Origin: Lepidostoma basale
Lineage: Eukaryota; Arthropoda; Insecta; Trichoptera; Lepidostomatidae
DNA: 64,000 bases
Direction: 5' to 3'
Assembly (NCBI GenBank): GCA_022606425.2
Contig: JAHDVF020000444.1
Coordinates: 496,001-560,000 of the forward strand
Each line of letters opens with the position of its first letter. The first letter of the stretch is position 1. This document shows, piece after piece, positions 1 to 10,970 of this stretch. The notes under the pieces were generated by a model that was not told the DNA's origin, did not search any database, and saw nothing but the letters and a program-made list of their open reading frames with translations. A program made the position numbers and the translations under genes.

Positions 1-904
1 CACAAATATTCCGTCAAATAACATTGTTGTTTGTGGTCAGATAAGCGGGCAGGTGAACGTTACGAGACGTTCAAAAATAAATGCAATTGTGTTTCGGTCA
101 TCTCTTTATTTTCGGTACGGAGTCCTTCGACCCAATCGCCAAATAAAAGCGCCCCGAAATAACATCTATTACTCACACGATCTTATTTAATATTTACGTA
201 CGCCAATCGGCTAAAGGAGGAATATTCTAGAATCAAGTTTGGCGTAACAACTCCGGTTCAATTCATAACCTATCCTACAGTCTGGCCGGACAGAAATATA
301 ATATTAGTCATAAGAAGTTCTCAAGTGCCAACTTTGCGATTGGAAATATCACCAGCGCACCTAAGGAGCATCAGCGAATTGATGTTTCGACTGATTTATT
401 TATGCCTCTTAAGAATTATGTTGTGCGCGGACCCATTAGCGAAGACATTAATATCAGTATCTGGTGCTAAAATGCTCCTCACGAGCTCTGATTCGATGAT
501 TTCGATGCAAAATTTAACGCTTTGATTTAGGATAATTTGTGTTATAACCCTCGCCCTCGTTGAAGAAAATTCAACGCTGAAGGAAGCATCCATCATCCAT
601 TGTGCGGGGTTCATTAGATGCTCACAGCCGTTTTAACCAAAACTCTTTGATGAAATAATAATATTCATAATATAATACATAATATTTTTGGTATTCAAAC
701 AAAATATTCATTTTGTTAGGGCCGTACAAATGTTATTTAAACATAGTTATAATAAAAATCGGTAAAACATTTTTATTCTAAATATAGCGTAGTTGTAGAT
801 ATTTTATGAATGTCTAGTCAGGTTTTTAATAAGAACTCATTGTTTTTTGTAGAATATAAAAAATAAAAACATTTTAATATCTGTCAAAACTGTATAAAAC
901 AATA
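1..904. other. unassigned intergenic stretch
   Basis: No gene is recognised. The first 650 bases are less AT-rich than what follows and hold short overlapping open frames on both strands (325-525 plus, 396-614 minus) with no recognisable motif. A decayed LTR-element end is possible, but no repeat or primer site supports it. 650-900 is plain AT-rich DNA. Confidence 0.4.
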
Positions 905-1363
905 ATCCGAACAGTAGTGACCTATGGATGTGAGGCGTGGACAATGACAGCGAAATCCGCAGAGCGACTAGATACTTTTGAGAGAAGGGTGCTGCGCAGA
1001 ATTCTGGGACCTGTGAATGGCGGTGAAGGCTGGAGAGTACGGCATAATGACGAGCTGTACCATATTTACAAAGCTCCCAGTCTCTCCACACAGGTCAGAC
1101 TGAATAGACTGAGATGGGCCGGTCACGTGCAGAGGATGCCGTCACCCCAAAAAGATTGCTGGAGTGGCACCCAGAAGGTAGAATACCAATTGGACGACCA
1201 AAGCTGCGATGGGAGGATGAAGTTGGGAGATATGGGGCAAGATTGTTAAGAGTGTCAGATTGGAGGGTCGAAGCGGAGGACAGGAGGAGTTGGAGGCGAA
1301 GAATACTAGAGGCTAAGGCTCGATATGGGCTGTAGGGCCATCGAAGAAGAAGAAGATGAAGTC
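905..1363 (+). mobile_element. non-LTR retroelement 3' fragment, (GAA)n tail
   Basis: The fragment encodes the C-terminal end of a LINE reverse transcriptase polyprotein: a TYGCEAW segment, an ERRVLRRI segment, RLRWAGHVQRM, then a GRPKLRWED segment. The frame shifts near 1137, so the two halves lie in different frames and the copy is dead. It is 5'-truncated and ends in a GAA-rich tail after a stop near 1333. The GHV-RM signature is typical of RTE-like elements; the clade assignment is inference. Confidence 0.75.
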
Positions 1364-1500
1364 AAAACTGACCACATTAATGAAAAAATGTGTTTAAATA
1401 TTTATTTTGTATATAAAATAATTAACTATACTGATGAAGGGCTTCTGTGTCTGAAGCACGATCAGTTTCGATAGATTTGACAGAAAGCCACAATATTTCT
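1355..1500 (+). repeat. dispersed repeat with hammerhead-like core
   Basis: The segment is similar to 11880-11975: both have a GTCAAAACTGAC start, an AT-rich middle and a GATGAAG-GCTT-TGTGTCTGAA block. Here the block begins with CTGATGA (1435-1441), followed by a GCTTC/GAAGC stem and then CGA where GAAA would be expected. It reads as a degenerate hammerhead-like core. Confidence 0.4.
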
Positions 1501-2540
1501 ACACACAATTAGCAACAGCAGTAAGTCAGTGAAATTTGGAGAAAACATAATTAATAATCAGATTCCTCCATTTACTCCTTTCTCCTTAAATACCCTTTCT
1601 ACTTTTAATCTTCAAAGCTCCCATTCTCAATAATATTGTCAACTCAAATTAACCAATTATTAGTATCTAGGCATAATATGTCTTTTTAAATGTACGTTTT
1701 TTTTTTCAAAATATAATTTTATATTATCACTTATAATTATTATGTGTTATTATTACTGTTAAAAATTTATTATTAGTTCTTAAAGCAATCAGTCCAGGTA
1801 TTTATTTTAAATTCAAATGTATTGTTTTTTGCATTGTATCGATTTTCAAATGTGTTTTAATGTCTTTCTTTGTTTAGTTTTTTTGTTATATATTTACACC
1901 GGAAGAAGGAGGTCTTCTCCGAAACATTAAGTGGAAAATTAACAGCGTTATTTTTCAATTCCAAAGAGTATTTCAATGAACTTCTACCATGATATTTCAA
2001 ATAACAACATTAATATTGAAAAATAAAACGTTTTTTAAATAGCTTTATAGCATGGTTTTAAAACTTACAAATACATATATAATTTACGCGATATTCCGTA
2101 TCATACGGATTATCTAAAAAACATATAATCGAAGTCCAGATAATCGAGGTCCATGTAGGTATTAGAGATTCCACTGCATGCCAAGTCCATATTTATATTT
2201 TCTTCGAAGATTCTAAATCGTAAAATCAGAAAGTTTATTATCACTTTATCTAAGTATTTTACAATCAAGAAAGCCAATTCATTTATTTATTATCTCATAA
2301 TAAAACAAAACAAAATACCAAATAAAATTTTGATTTGATTTTATTCATTAAGAGTAACAAACAGCGATTGTAATACACAGAAGCAACAAAATAAGGCCAG
2401 TTACATGCTACTACAAATATAAAGAATAGAATAATTAACAGTACATTTAAACTACCTACTGCAGTTAAACTACTACAGTAAAAAAAAATTATAGAGTTTA
2501 AAATTACAATTCAGATATATAATTTTTTTTAGTAACATTT
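1500..2540. other. AT-rich intergenic DNA with repeat remnants
   Basis: No gene is visible. 1899-1930 (+) is a hammerhead-like remnant: a GGAAGA core, a GGAG/CTCC stem, then GAAAC. 2096-2175 on the minus strand resembles the end of a pogo/Tigger-like DNA transposon (CAGTGGAATCTC start with TTATC-rich sub-terminal repeats); only one end was found. Confidence 0.35.
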
Positions 2541-3070
2541 GTAATGGTACATCATTACGATTTCTTCGGCCACTGTATTCGCCCCAATTCTCCCCAGTTA
2601 AGTACCTCTTCGAAATTTATTTCCAACTTCTCCGTTTGCATCCGGCTGGACCAGCAATGGTTCAGCCTTTCTCCCATCATATCAGGTAGAATACTAATAA
2701 TAATATCCATATCGAAGACCGCACATTGGTTCCACATGTGCGTCATGTGTCCGCGTGTCTGCGATTGATTCCCTCCGCCACGGTCCGAGCCATCCTCTGC
2801 TCCCGAAATTGCCGCCCACGTGTTGTCGCACATCATGTCCCGACAACGTGGTTGACCTCACCACCCAGCGGAACTGCGAGGACCACTTCTTCACGCCGCT
2901 TCAGACAGCACCAACAGGTTAGGGAACCTCGTGTCTGCCAGGTGACGCTCTAAATATTGATTTGCTGACCCACCATCTTCTGGTCAGCGTCGCTGATAAC
3001 GTCTACGGACGACGTCGCCGGTCGATGTCCTGACGAGCACGCCATAGAGGAATCACCTCAAACAGCCTCT
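2540..3070. other. unassigned block of raised GC
   Basis: About 500 bases are clearly richer in G+C than their surroundings, with open frames of up to 93 codons on the minus strand (2555-2836) and 74-75 on the plus strand. No domain or known transposon motif is recognised. It may be a repeat fragment or a decayed exon. Confidence 0.3.
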
Positions 3071-4095
3071 TCATTATTTCATCATGTGCCCTTTTTTATG
3101 TATTCGTACGACATCCCTAGCCTCTGGATTATTGTTATAATGTTAACTAGATAATAAACCTTAATGTATCCCATGTAACTGTCTTTATATTTACACCCGT
3201 CCCTGAATCGAATAATATACCGAAAAGAATCTCACGATTACCACCCTGAGGATTAAAAACCATGCTCTCCGTGCTAACCGAGGAGGTACGTTTCACATTA
3301 TGGGTTCATCTACGCCGAAAGGCTGCTCTAACCGATTTTTTTTAATTACGCTTGTTCAGATAGAAAACATCGATATTATTAAAATACTTATTTGTTGCAA
3401 ATCCGACACATTGCCACGCTTTGAGTATAGTTAGTGCGATAAGCAGGAAGGTGGAAAACTTGTCTCTATAGGGGTATAAAGTGTCAATTTACAAAGATGT
3501 TCGGAGTTGTCTATTATAATGTGTATAATTTTATGAAGCATTTTCATATCATTATATGAAAATGCTAGAGAATAATTTAATAATTTAACACGTAAAATTA
3601 AACCAAAAATACAGTTGCTATCGTTATCCCTCTAAAATCTATTACCTCCTATTTAAAATGCTGTAAATTTAGGTAAAAACTAGCCAAAATATATATTCAG
3701 ACGTACTTGAACATTTTATTTAAAGGGCCAGTTCATAATTTTCAAAGATCAAAGAGACTAGTTTGCGAACTGAAAAAGTGAAAATGATTTTCCGTGCGGT
3801 GCGATTAATATTGTGTACGAGTATTAGAAAATGTGTATTCATAATGCGATCATTTTTAATGTCGGATAATTTTAGTTGAAAAGTCCCCCGAGCGCGACAG
3901 CTGGTCGTTCTGAAAAAATACGAAAAAAAAATCTTTAGCACGCGAATGATGGATTTATGTTTCGGAGATTTTAATTAAATTCGCAAATCCAAAAGTTGAA
4001 ATGCTTTGAAAAATCATATTAATTTTTAACTCATAATTTATCTCAATAGTGAATACGTTTGTTCCTTTATTTTTTTAAAGCGTTAATTTTTTTTG

Positions 4096-4381
4096 CAGAA
4101 ATACCAATCAGAGAACAAGTTGCTTGGCGCAAATGGCTATGGATAGGTCACACCCTGAGATGAAACCCAGACTCTATCACCCAGGGCTCACTATACTGGT
4201 TCCCTATGGGTGGAAAGAGAAAGCTAGGCAGACCTAGGGCCACTTGGAGAAGAACCCTGCAGGACGAGGTTAAGGTGGCATAACTCAAATGGAATGGTGT
4301 TAGGCATTAGGAGTGGATGAGAATCCTTGAGGTCCTATGCACCACGCAGCTGTGACAAGACAAGAAGACGAAGAAGAAGAA
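4096..4381 (+). mobile_element. non-LTR retroelement 3' fragment, (GAA)n tail
   Basis: It is homologous to the element at 53266-53722 (opposite strand). Both encode [15 protein letters not shown] followed by a GG-RKRGR segment, and both end in a GAAGA-rich tail. This copy is interrupted by frameshifts and starts inside the reverse-transcriptase C-terminal region. Confidence 0.65.
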
Positions 4382-5054
4382 CTTATAGATATTCTCAGAG
4401 ATGTTTAAGATATAAAAAAGCCTATTAAAAAAATTTATTTTTATATTGAAAGTCTTATCTACAATTTTAATGAATTTCAATGCCGAAAATCGTTCTATAC
4501 TTGTTGTTTCATTCTATATTTTTAAATATATGCTCAGTGGATCATCTTAGTAATAACTTAAGGCTGAAGTGAACAGATTTAAAAATCGAATGATAACGGT
4601 TTTTAATATTTCTCGTTAAAATATTTTGCTATTTTCTATTGCTGGTTAGGCAGAGAAGATGGACATACTATTTTACAATCATTCTGCTTGTTATTCGCTC
4701 GCATTGATTACTTGACTTCTGAGATGGCCGCAATTTTGTGTTTATCTTCATCACGCATTTCTATAGAGAGGTAGAGACAGATCTTCTACAATTGTACTGC
4801 GTTTAAGGTATACACTCCATAGCCGACTTCAAATGTGTTGGTTCTATGTATCTCATATAATATAATAACTTATTTGCTTTCATGCATATGTAGGTATTCG
4901 GCAGCGTTAGCACAGATTTCATCAACTGCGTATGTTGGAACAATTCAGGAGGCGGTAGCAACCCGATTTATTTTCATCTAAAGAGTTAAATATAATATAA
5001 TGGGTTACCACTTATGACCTCGAAACTGTGACATTGTTCAAACAAATTGCCGAA

Positions 5055-5220
5055 AAACTGCAAGTTACCCAATGCCTTGTTAGGAAAAAGTCTTAGAGAC
5101 AGAGTCAGAAACGATATGTTGAGAGAAAAAAACAAGATCACAGGCATCATCCACCCCGTAGCGTCTCTGAAATGGTAATGGGCTGGTCACGTAGCCAGAA
5201 GTTTGGACGAAAAATGAACA
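5055..5220 (+). mobile_element. LINE fragment (QWAGHVARS family)
   Basis: The strand encodes broken pieces of LRDRVRND---REK and LKWQWAGHVARS, also present at 5412-5545, 13302-13600 and 62250-62580. A stop codon within the QWAGH piece shows it is not functional. Confidence 0.55.
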
Positions 5221-5411
5221 AAAAGACTGCCTTTTTTTCAATGCAAACGCGTTAAGTTCTAGCAGTAGCCAATAAATGTACGTAAAAATAAAATATTTTC
5301 TAACGTGGTAACACGGTATATAATAAACAGTTAAACTAAAAAACTTTGTTTTATGTATCACAATTGTATTTTATTTTACGCAACAGCTGTTTCGTCAACC
5401 TATGTTGACAT

Positions 5412-5545
5412 CACAGAAACGATATGGTGAGAGAAAAAAATATGATCACTGGCATGATAATGTGCTGGTCACGTGGCCAGAAGTTCGGAAGAGAAATGAA
5501 CAAAAATCCTGCTGACTTGGAGACCGTGGACCGCAAAGCGAAGTG
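5412..5545 (+). mobile_element. LINE fragment (GHVA family)
   Basis: This is a second piece of the family at 5055-5220, with the same GAAACGATATG start, a CTGGTCACGTGGCC block and a GACTTGGAGACCGTGGAC block. It has no tail and is lodged between the two inverted arms at 5330-5715. Confidence 0.5.
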
Positions 5546-5632
5546 CAAATTATTCAAATTGACATAGGAACAAATACACATAAAGGTTCGAAAAATCACG
5601 AAAATTTGACATTTCATATATTATTATAACAC

Positions 5633-5668
5633 CTGATGATGTCAACATAGGTTAACGAAACAGCTGTC
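5633..5668 (+). ncRNA. candidate minimal hammerhead ribozyme
   Basis: This is the best-preserved copy in the window. It reads CTGATGA, then a stem (GTCAAC paired with GTTAAC, one mismatch, loop ATAG), GAAA, palindromic CAGCTG and the cleavage-type triplet GTC. A stem I between the bases before CTGATGA and those after GTC is only partly supported, so activity is unproven. Confidence 0.45.
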
Positions 5669-5830
5669 GCGTAAAATAAAATACAATTATGATATATAAA
5701 ACGAAGTTTTTTTAATTTTACAGTTGTTTTAATGTTAAAGTATCATAGTTTTTCGGCCAAAAAATTGACAATTTAATTAATAACGGTATATAATAGACCC
5801 AGACCCGATATTGCAGCGGGAACTTGGAGG

Positions 5831-6707
5831 CAGTGGCGGTACTTCCATACAAGCAGAAAAGCCGGGCTTGCCTTAAAAAATCTATAATAAAACGATGTTT
5901 TTTGCGCGTTTGAGCCGTCCACGAATAAAATAATATTTTGAATTTTCGCGCGAGTTAAAACGATTTAATTCGTTGCGTTGCAAATGACTCCGCTGACATG
6001 CGCAGAAATGAACAAAGTGTATGTTTTGTTTCATTCGTACGCGCCGTATTTTATTACACTCATACGTACCGTAAATCGCCTACGTCCACATGTTTTGTTT
6101 CATGTTTTCGATGGGCTTCATATTGAGCTTGCAAAATGTAAAAGGGTCTTTGTCGCATTTATGTATTATTGGCTTGTAATCATATAGCTAGGTGCATATA
6201 TACCAGAAGATATCTACAAATTTTTGTATGGATTTGAAGCCGGGCTTTATCACTTTGAAGTATGTTACTATTCGACGTGTCACGAACATTTCTATTATCA
6301 GAATGTTATCTGTCATTTACGTTATGTGCAGAAATGTTATGAAAAGAGAGATTATGTCATTTCTTTACGAACATTTATTTATAATTCGGGTTTCGGTGTT
6401 AACAAATTTATTATTATTGTCTATTTACAGCTTATTTCTTATTAATTATATTTCTTCTTGTATTTGTAAATACATTATCATATTATACAAGAACATGAGT
6501 TTGGTGACGAAGAAAATTATTTTTTTTGTAGATTTTAAATGCGTCTAAAATGGGATTTACAAAAAATCAATGAATTCACGAAATTAATTTAGAAAGATAA
6601 AACTGTTTTAATCCGGAAAAATACATTACTGTGACTCTCTATTAATATTATAACACAAAAAAAGTCGGACGGGCTTGCCTTGCTGGTTGACACTAGGTAC
6701 GCCACTG
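5831..6707. mobile_element. non-autonomous hAT-type transposon, 877 bp
   Basis: The element starts CAGTGGCGGTAC and ends GTACGCCACTG, so the first dozen bases form an imperfect terminal inverted repeat, with further inverted matches (GCCGGGCTTGCC and its complement). It is flanked by a perfect 8-bp duplication CTTGGAGG (5823-5830 and 6708-6715), the hallmark of hAT transposition. The AT-rich interior has frames of 69, 118 and 73 codons but no hAT transposase motif, so it is probably non-autonomous. It is inserted in a LINE fragment that resumes at 6716. Confidence 0.85.
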
Positions 6708-6715
6708 CTTGGAGG

Positions 6716-7040
6716 TATAGGACCAACCAAGAGATCCGTACGGTGACCCAGGAGCCCCTTATAACGAGCACCGTGAGATCCGATCGCCTAGCATGGATTG
6801 GGCACGTATGCCGAGCCCAAGAGACCAGAGCAATCAAGACCCTGTACGCGTCTAGACCGACTGGAGTAAGACCTCTAGGAAGGCCTAGACAACGCCTAAT
6901 GGACAATGTTCTGGCTGACCTAGCTAGGTTGGGCGAATCGGACTGCTGGGAGCAAAAGGCGCAGGATCGAGGAGCTTGGCGAAAAGTCATCAAGAAGGCT
7001 AAACTCTTCAAGAGTTGTATGACCATAGGGAGTAAGTAAG
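6716..7040 (+). mobile_element. LINE reverse-transcriptase C-terminal fragment
   Basis: An open frame of over 100 codons encodes YRTNQEIRTVTQ, RLAWIGHVCRAQ, a GVRPLGRPRQRLMDNV segment and a WRKVIKKAK end before the stop at 7037-7039. The order WIGHV, then GRPR, then W is that of the C terminus of RTE-like LINE proteins. It continues the sequence cut by the hAT element at 5831-6707. Confidence 0.7.
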
Positions 7041-7619
7041 TATTTAATGCTGTAAAAGCAGATATGGTTATAAAAAACATAAAATACCATTTAATTAAAA
7101 AAATATTTGGGCACGTTATATAAGTTTGGGAACTTGTGATCTCAGCTATTACGTAAAATGTCGAGTACACGAATTTAGGTACCGTACGAGTATATCGCAT
7201 GATTCAGATTACCTAATATGGCTGTGTTTTGTAAGTAAGTTGCCATGTGGTGTTCGAGATTTTAACGCAAGTATGTCAAAGAACTAGGCAAAATAATAAA
7301 ATATTGTATCTGGCGGGGATCCAATTGACAAACAAGGATGATTGATGTATGACTTTCCCGACTTTGGCTTCGAGGTAAATTATTTATTTTAAATTTGTAC
7401 GCAAAATACAGGTGATCGGTGTGTTTTTCTTTCTTTTTTTTACGATAAGCGAACTTCTATACCGTGATAGATACAGGGTTATTAGAAATTAATATACGAG
7501 TACATTTTTTTATTTAACTTTGAATCATAGAGATTGAATTGAACAAAGTCTAATTAATATCTTTGCTGATTCATGGGATGCCAATTTGAGCTTTTTTTAA
7601 GGTGATAGTATCCAAAAAA

Positions 7620-7705
7620 GTATTGCGAAAATAAAATGTTTTCAAAAAGTTATTCAAATGTGAATCCACAACACAGAGTGATGGCGAATATAGAAGAAAT
7701 TCTTA
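7620..7705 (+). repeat. dispersed short repeat
   Basis: The piece TTATTCAAATGTGAATCCAC followed by ACACA and GGCGAATATAGA recurs at 61345-61405, and its end recurs at 11815-11840 on the other strand. Family unknown. Confidence 0.45.
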
Positions 7706-7839
7706 GTGCGAGTGTCACATCAAACTGGTTCATTCTATTATATAGCATTTATACAATCGGGGTATATAAAATCATATGCTTTTAGTTTATTTACTTGTGA
7801 ATTAAATGCAAATAAACAATGGACTAACTAACTAACTAA

Positions 7840-8260
7840 CCATCATGCCATCTCGCCGAAAGGGTGGGCAAAAAGAATGGGTTCTTCCCTGACACACTTC
7901 TCTCCCTTTGATCGTGCCACGTCCTTTTTCTCCGATTTCAATCTAAATATTGCAGCAAGCTGCAGACCAATATTTAGATCTCCTCTTCCAGTCCGCTCGG
8001 TCCTCAGCAACTTTCTTCAACTCCGCATAAGAGGTGCAGCCCATAATCTGGTCTAGGTACTCCTGGCGTGGTCGTTCTCTGCCAATCGATCCCTCGACCA
8101 TTCCCTCCAATACATCATGCAGGAAATATTCGTGTCGCAACACATGACCAATCCATCTCGCGCGCCTCTCCGCTATGGTTTTCAACATGTGCCTATTCCC
8201 TTAAACTCTGCTGAGAACCTCTGAGTGCCACGTCCTAACTATATTAATGATCTATTCAAT
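7840..8260 (-). mobile_element. LINE 3' end with a second LINE nested in it
   Basis: The outer element is a minus-strand LINE 3' end; its tail reads (GTTA)n after GATGGTTAGTTAG (plus strand CTAACTAACTAACCATCA). It is split at GTGCCACGTCCT, which occurs at both 7914-7925 and 8225-8236. Between these lies a 299-bp minus-strand LINE 3' fragment encoding IAERRARWIGHVLR and a C-terminal RADWKRRSKYW segment (frame 7943-8188). The 12-bp direct repeat is a typical target-site duplication of target-primed reverse transcription. Confidence 0.7.
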
Positions 8261-8353
8261 ATTTTCTTCAAAACACATTCATTAGCAACACATTAAATTT
8301 TTATGTTTTATTTAACACTCTCTCAATATCAATTAATTATGCATAATTATTAT

Positions 8354-8745
8354 CTAACTAACTAACCATCACGCTGTTTTCCGGAGGGGTATGCAAAGAG
8401 AATGGACCGTCATACCAGTGGCGGTACTCCCATAGAAGCCCAGAAGCCCGGCTTGCGTAAGAAATTTAGAATCAAAACCCCAATCTCTAAGTAATTATGC
8501 CCCCGCATAAACCAACAACCAACCAAATCACCTTCCAACAATGTTCCCATCACACGTAAAAGGAATAGCCACAAAAGCTTAACCTCTGTAAGCCAGAAGA
8601 GGTTTTGATTCAAAATTTCTTACGCAAGCCGGGTTTCTGGGCTTCTATGGGAGTACCGCCACTGCGTCATACTCACGAACTTCCTCTACATTTATACACC
8701 GTAACATGCACACGGAATGTCTGAATATTTATTATTGTGTATATT
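8354..8745 (-). mobile_element. LINE 3' tail fragment split by a hAT MITE
   Basis: The plus strand reads CTAACTAACTAACCATCACGC, then GGGGTATGCAAAGAGAATGGACCG, the complement of the common LINE 3' end. It stops at 8407-8415 and resumes at 8665 with TCACGAACTTCCTC. Confidence 0.6.
8416..8664. mobile_element. hAT-type MITE, 249 bp
   Basis: Long terminal inverted repeats of about 60 bases face each other: CAGTGGCGGTACTCCCATAG at the left and its complement at the right, continuing through AAGCCCGGCTTGCGTAAGAAATT with few mismatches. The 8-bp target duplication CGTCATAC is perfect (8408-8415 and 8665-8672). The termini match the larger element at 5831-6707, so the same transposase family could mobilise both. 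The minus-strand frame inside (8410-8613) is incidental. Confidence 0.9.
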
Positions 8746-9280
8746 TAATTGACGGGTATAAAAATGAAGAGGGAATAACAGTTGGGCAGTATAAATAAGA
8801 CTTATTAAAAGATTCTTGACTTACGTAATTTAAAAATTTGAAACAATATTTGTTTGATAAAAAGAGTATTTAATAAAATGCAAATTCTTTGCAATAAAGT
8901 GTGTTTTTCTAGGACAAATGTTGAGGCAGGGAAGAAGTATGTAGTGCTTTCTAGTAGAAGTATTCCTACTCTTGAACCTGAGCCAGATTATAAAGAATGC
9001 ATTCGATTCGAGAAAAATAATAAACATTGCGAATATTTCTAATTATAGAGAGTACTCGTAACAATTTTATTTTGGAATCGGATTCTTCGTGTCGATTGTT
9101 TATAACCTAACTAACAAAGGGAGGGAATTGACTTTGGGGTGGGATTTTGAAGGATTGTAGTACCCCCTGAGAGTCGTCCATAGTCAAAATAAAAAAAGCG
9201 CAATAGCCAGCCAATTTCCAGAAAGAAAATAAAAAAGACTACCGTGTCTTATATATTAGAAATTTGGCCACCAGTATCAG

Positions 9281-9352
9281 CCAGGTAGCCGAGCGGTTAG
9301 CTTCCCTTCTCTTGCCCAGCTGGTCTCCGGTTCGAATCTCGCATCATGAAAT
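9281..9352 (+). repeat. tRNA-derived SINE head
   Basis: It has an A-box-like TAGCCGAGCGGTTA and a perfect B-box GGTTCGAATC at tRNA spacing, but the acceptor ends do not pair, so it is not a functional tRNA. It is probably the pol III head of a SINE. Confidence 0.5.
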
Positions 9353-9384
9353 GAATTAATTCTACATATTAAATTTGCGATTCA

Positions 9385-9728
9385 AAAAACGGCCGTTCAC
9401 AATGGAGTTCTGGTCTCAAACCTAATGTATGGAAGCGAACCATGGAACAGGCAGAAGAAGGATGAGAGCAGAATTAATGCGGTAGAAATGAGGTCCCTAA
9501 GATGTATGTGTTGTAGAACGATATAAGACAGAATCTCAAATGCTGATACAGGAAAGGAATGTAGAGCGGATGAAGGTATTAAGCGGAAGAAGGTATTATG
9601 AACAAAATTATGAAAGGATCTCTGCGTTGGTTCGGACATATGGAGCGCATGGATGGAGAAAGAATGGTTAGGAAAGTATACGTTAATTATGTAATTGGAG
9701 TACGGAGTCGAGGCAGACCGAGAAAAAA
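9385..9728 (+). mobile_element. LINE 3' fragment (WFGHMERM family), truncated
   Basis: It encodes FHNGVLVSNLMYGSEPWNRQ, RMCCRTI and [19 protein letters not shown], then RGRPRK, where homology breaks off at 9728. Full-length relatives at 49800-50301 and 54370-54850 continue to a common 3' end, so this copy is 3'-truncated or rearranged. The open frame runs on to 10026 by chance. Confidence 0.7.
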
Positions 9729-9729
9729 G

Positions 9730-10735
9730 TCATTGATACTGGTTGCCAAATTTCTAATATATAACATAAGCAACGATAGGCTTTTTTCTAAAAAGTGGCT
9801 GTCTCCTGCGCTTTCTTACTTTAACTGTAAACGACTTTTAGGGTTTACTACACCCCTGCAAAATCCCATCCTGAAGTCAAGTTTCCATGACATGCCCTCC
9901 CATTGTAAAAGCAGCAAGGTGAACCGAGAAAAATATGGTTTGTATAATAGTTGCTTGAGCAATTATGTGAAACTCCTCCTTAAGTATTTGTTGTTTCTTA
10001 TCTGTGACAGTATATCACTCAATTAAAATATTACAAAAATTCTATAAAACAGACGTTATAATTCATATATTTAAAAAATAAATTAACAGTTTTTAAATAA
10101 AATTACTTATATTTAACTTCTAGCAAAATACATATTTTAAATACCCGAATTTATGAAACATTTAAATTTAAAATATATTTAAATAATAGAAGCACATCAG
10201 ACTTAGACCGGAAATATGATTGAATGATAACACATCACGTAAGATAATATTGACTTCTCAATTGGCAGATACCCAATTTCTTCAACAGTTCCTTGTTCCT
10301 CCCGCCTAGCGAAGTTTCCAGAAAATTCCTTGCCTCATTTAAATTTTTCATAACCTCACCAAAGTAACTGACGTACTAGCCTAGGAACAACGGAGAACAT
10401 TGATAAAATATATTAAAATAACAGACATTCTAATATTTTCTATTCACTTCTTATTGCTTTCAGTAGGCGTCAGATGATGTATGAAATTTTACTTGGTTTG
10501 ACGCTGTTTTAAAAATAATTTTAATAGTAACATGAGCTTAATTAATTCACACATTTAGAATGTTTTCTTTTCTTATTTTTATCTATAAAATTTGGCAGAT
10601 GAAATTTTTATTTTTAATTTCAAGAACTATTTATTTAAACTTCAATATTCAACACTCTAATAGAAGATTATATATATAATGCAGTGATAAGATACTAGAT
10701 TTGCTAAGATCAGCGGTTCACTTCTAAATTGTTTC
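9730..10735. other. AT-rich intergenic DNA
   Basis: No gene is recognised. The 3' half of the frame 9598-10026 codes for unrelated residues after the LINE break and matches nothing known. The remainder is AT-rich. Confidence 0.4.
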
Positions 10736-10739
10736 GTTT

Positions 10740-10970
10740 GCAGTTTTTGATCGTAGAATTATTGAAGACTGCTTGAAGAATATTGCTTGTCGCGACGGAG
10801 CCCTCCCAGAGGCCTTGCGGAGGAAAAACATGCAGCTGAAGAGTAAAGATCGAATTTACAAAACCTGTGTCAGACCGATGACATATGGCATCGAAACAAG
10901 AGCTGACACAGTACGCACTAAATCCTATACAACGCGTTGGTTCGGAGCAGACTCGAAAGTGGTTCTGTGA
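10740..10970 (+). mobile_element. LINE fragment (TYGIETRADTVRT family)
   Basis: It encodes IYKTCVRPMTYGIETRADT, closely matching 62605-62675 (YEARVRPIITYGIEARTDT). The C-terminal GHVQRM part is missing. Confidence 0.6.

Larger units (their letters stand above)
5330..5715. repeat. inverted-repeat element with hammerhead-like motifs at both arms
   Basis: Arms of about 75 bases at 5330-5414 and 5636-5715 are inverted copies of each other. The right arm on the plus strand has CTGATGA (5633-5639), an imperfect stem-loop (5641-5656), GAAA (5657-5660), the palindrome CAGCTG (5661-5666) and GTC (5666-5668). These are all the conserved nucleotides of a hammerhead ribozyme core in order. The left arm carries the same on the minus strand, with the first core decayed. 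The spacer includes a LINE fragment (5412-5545). Penelope-like elements are known to carry such ribozymes; assignment here is inference. Confidence 0.55.

Noticed and set aside
6192..6548. 118-codon frame inside the hAT element
   Set aside because: Composition is that of random AT-rich sequence and no transposase motif is present.
6589..7200. 203-codon minus-strand frame
   Set aside because: It is the antisense of a LINE coding fragment and of the hAT end, with no motif of its own.
9281..9352. possible tRNA gene
   Set aside because: A and B boxes are present but the acceptor stem does not pair; better explained as a SINE head.
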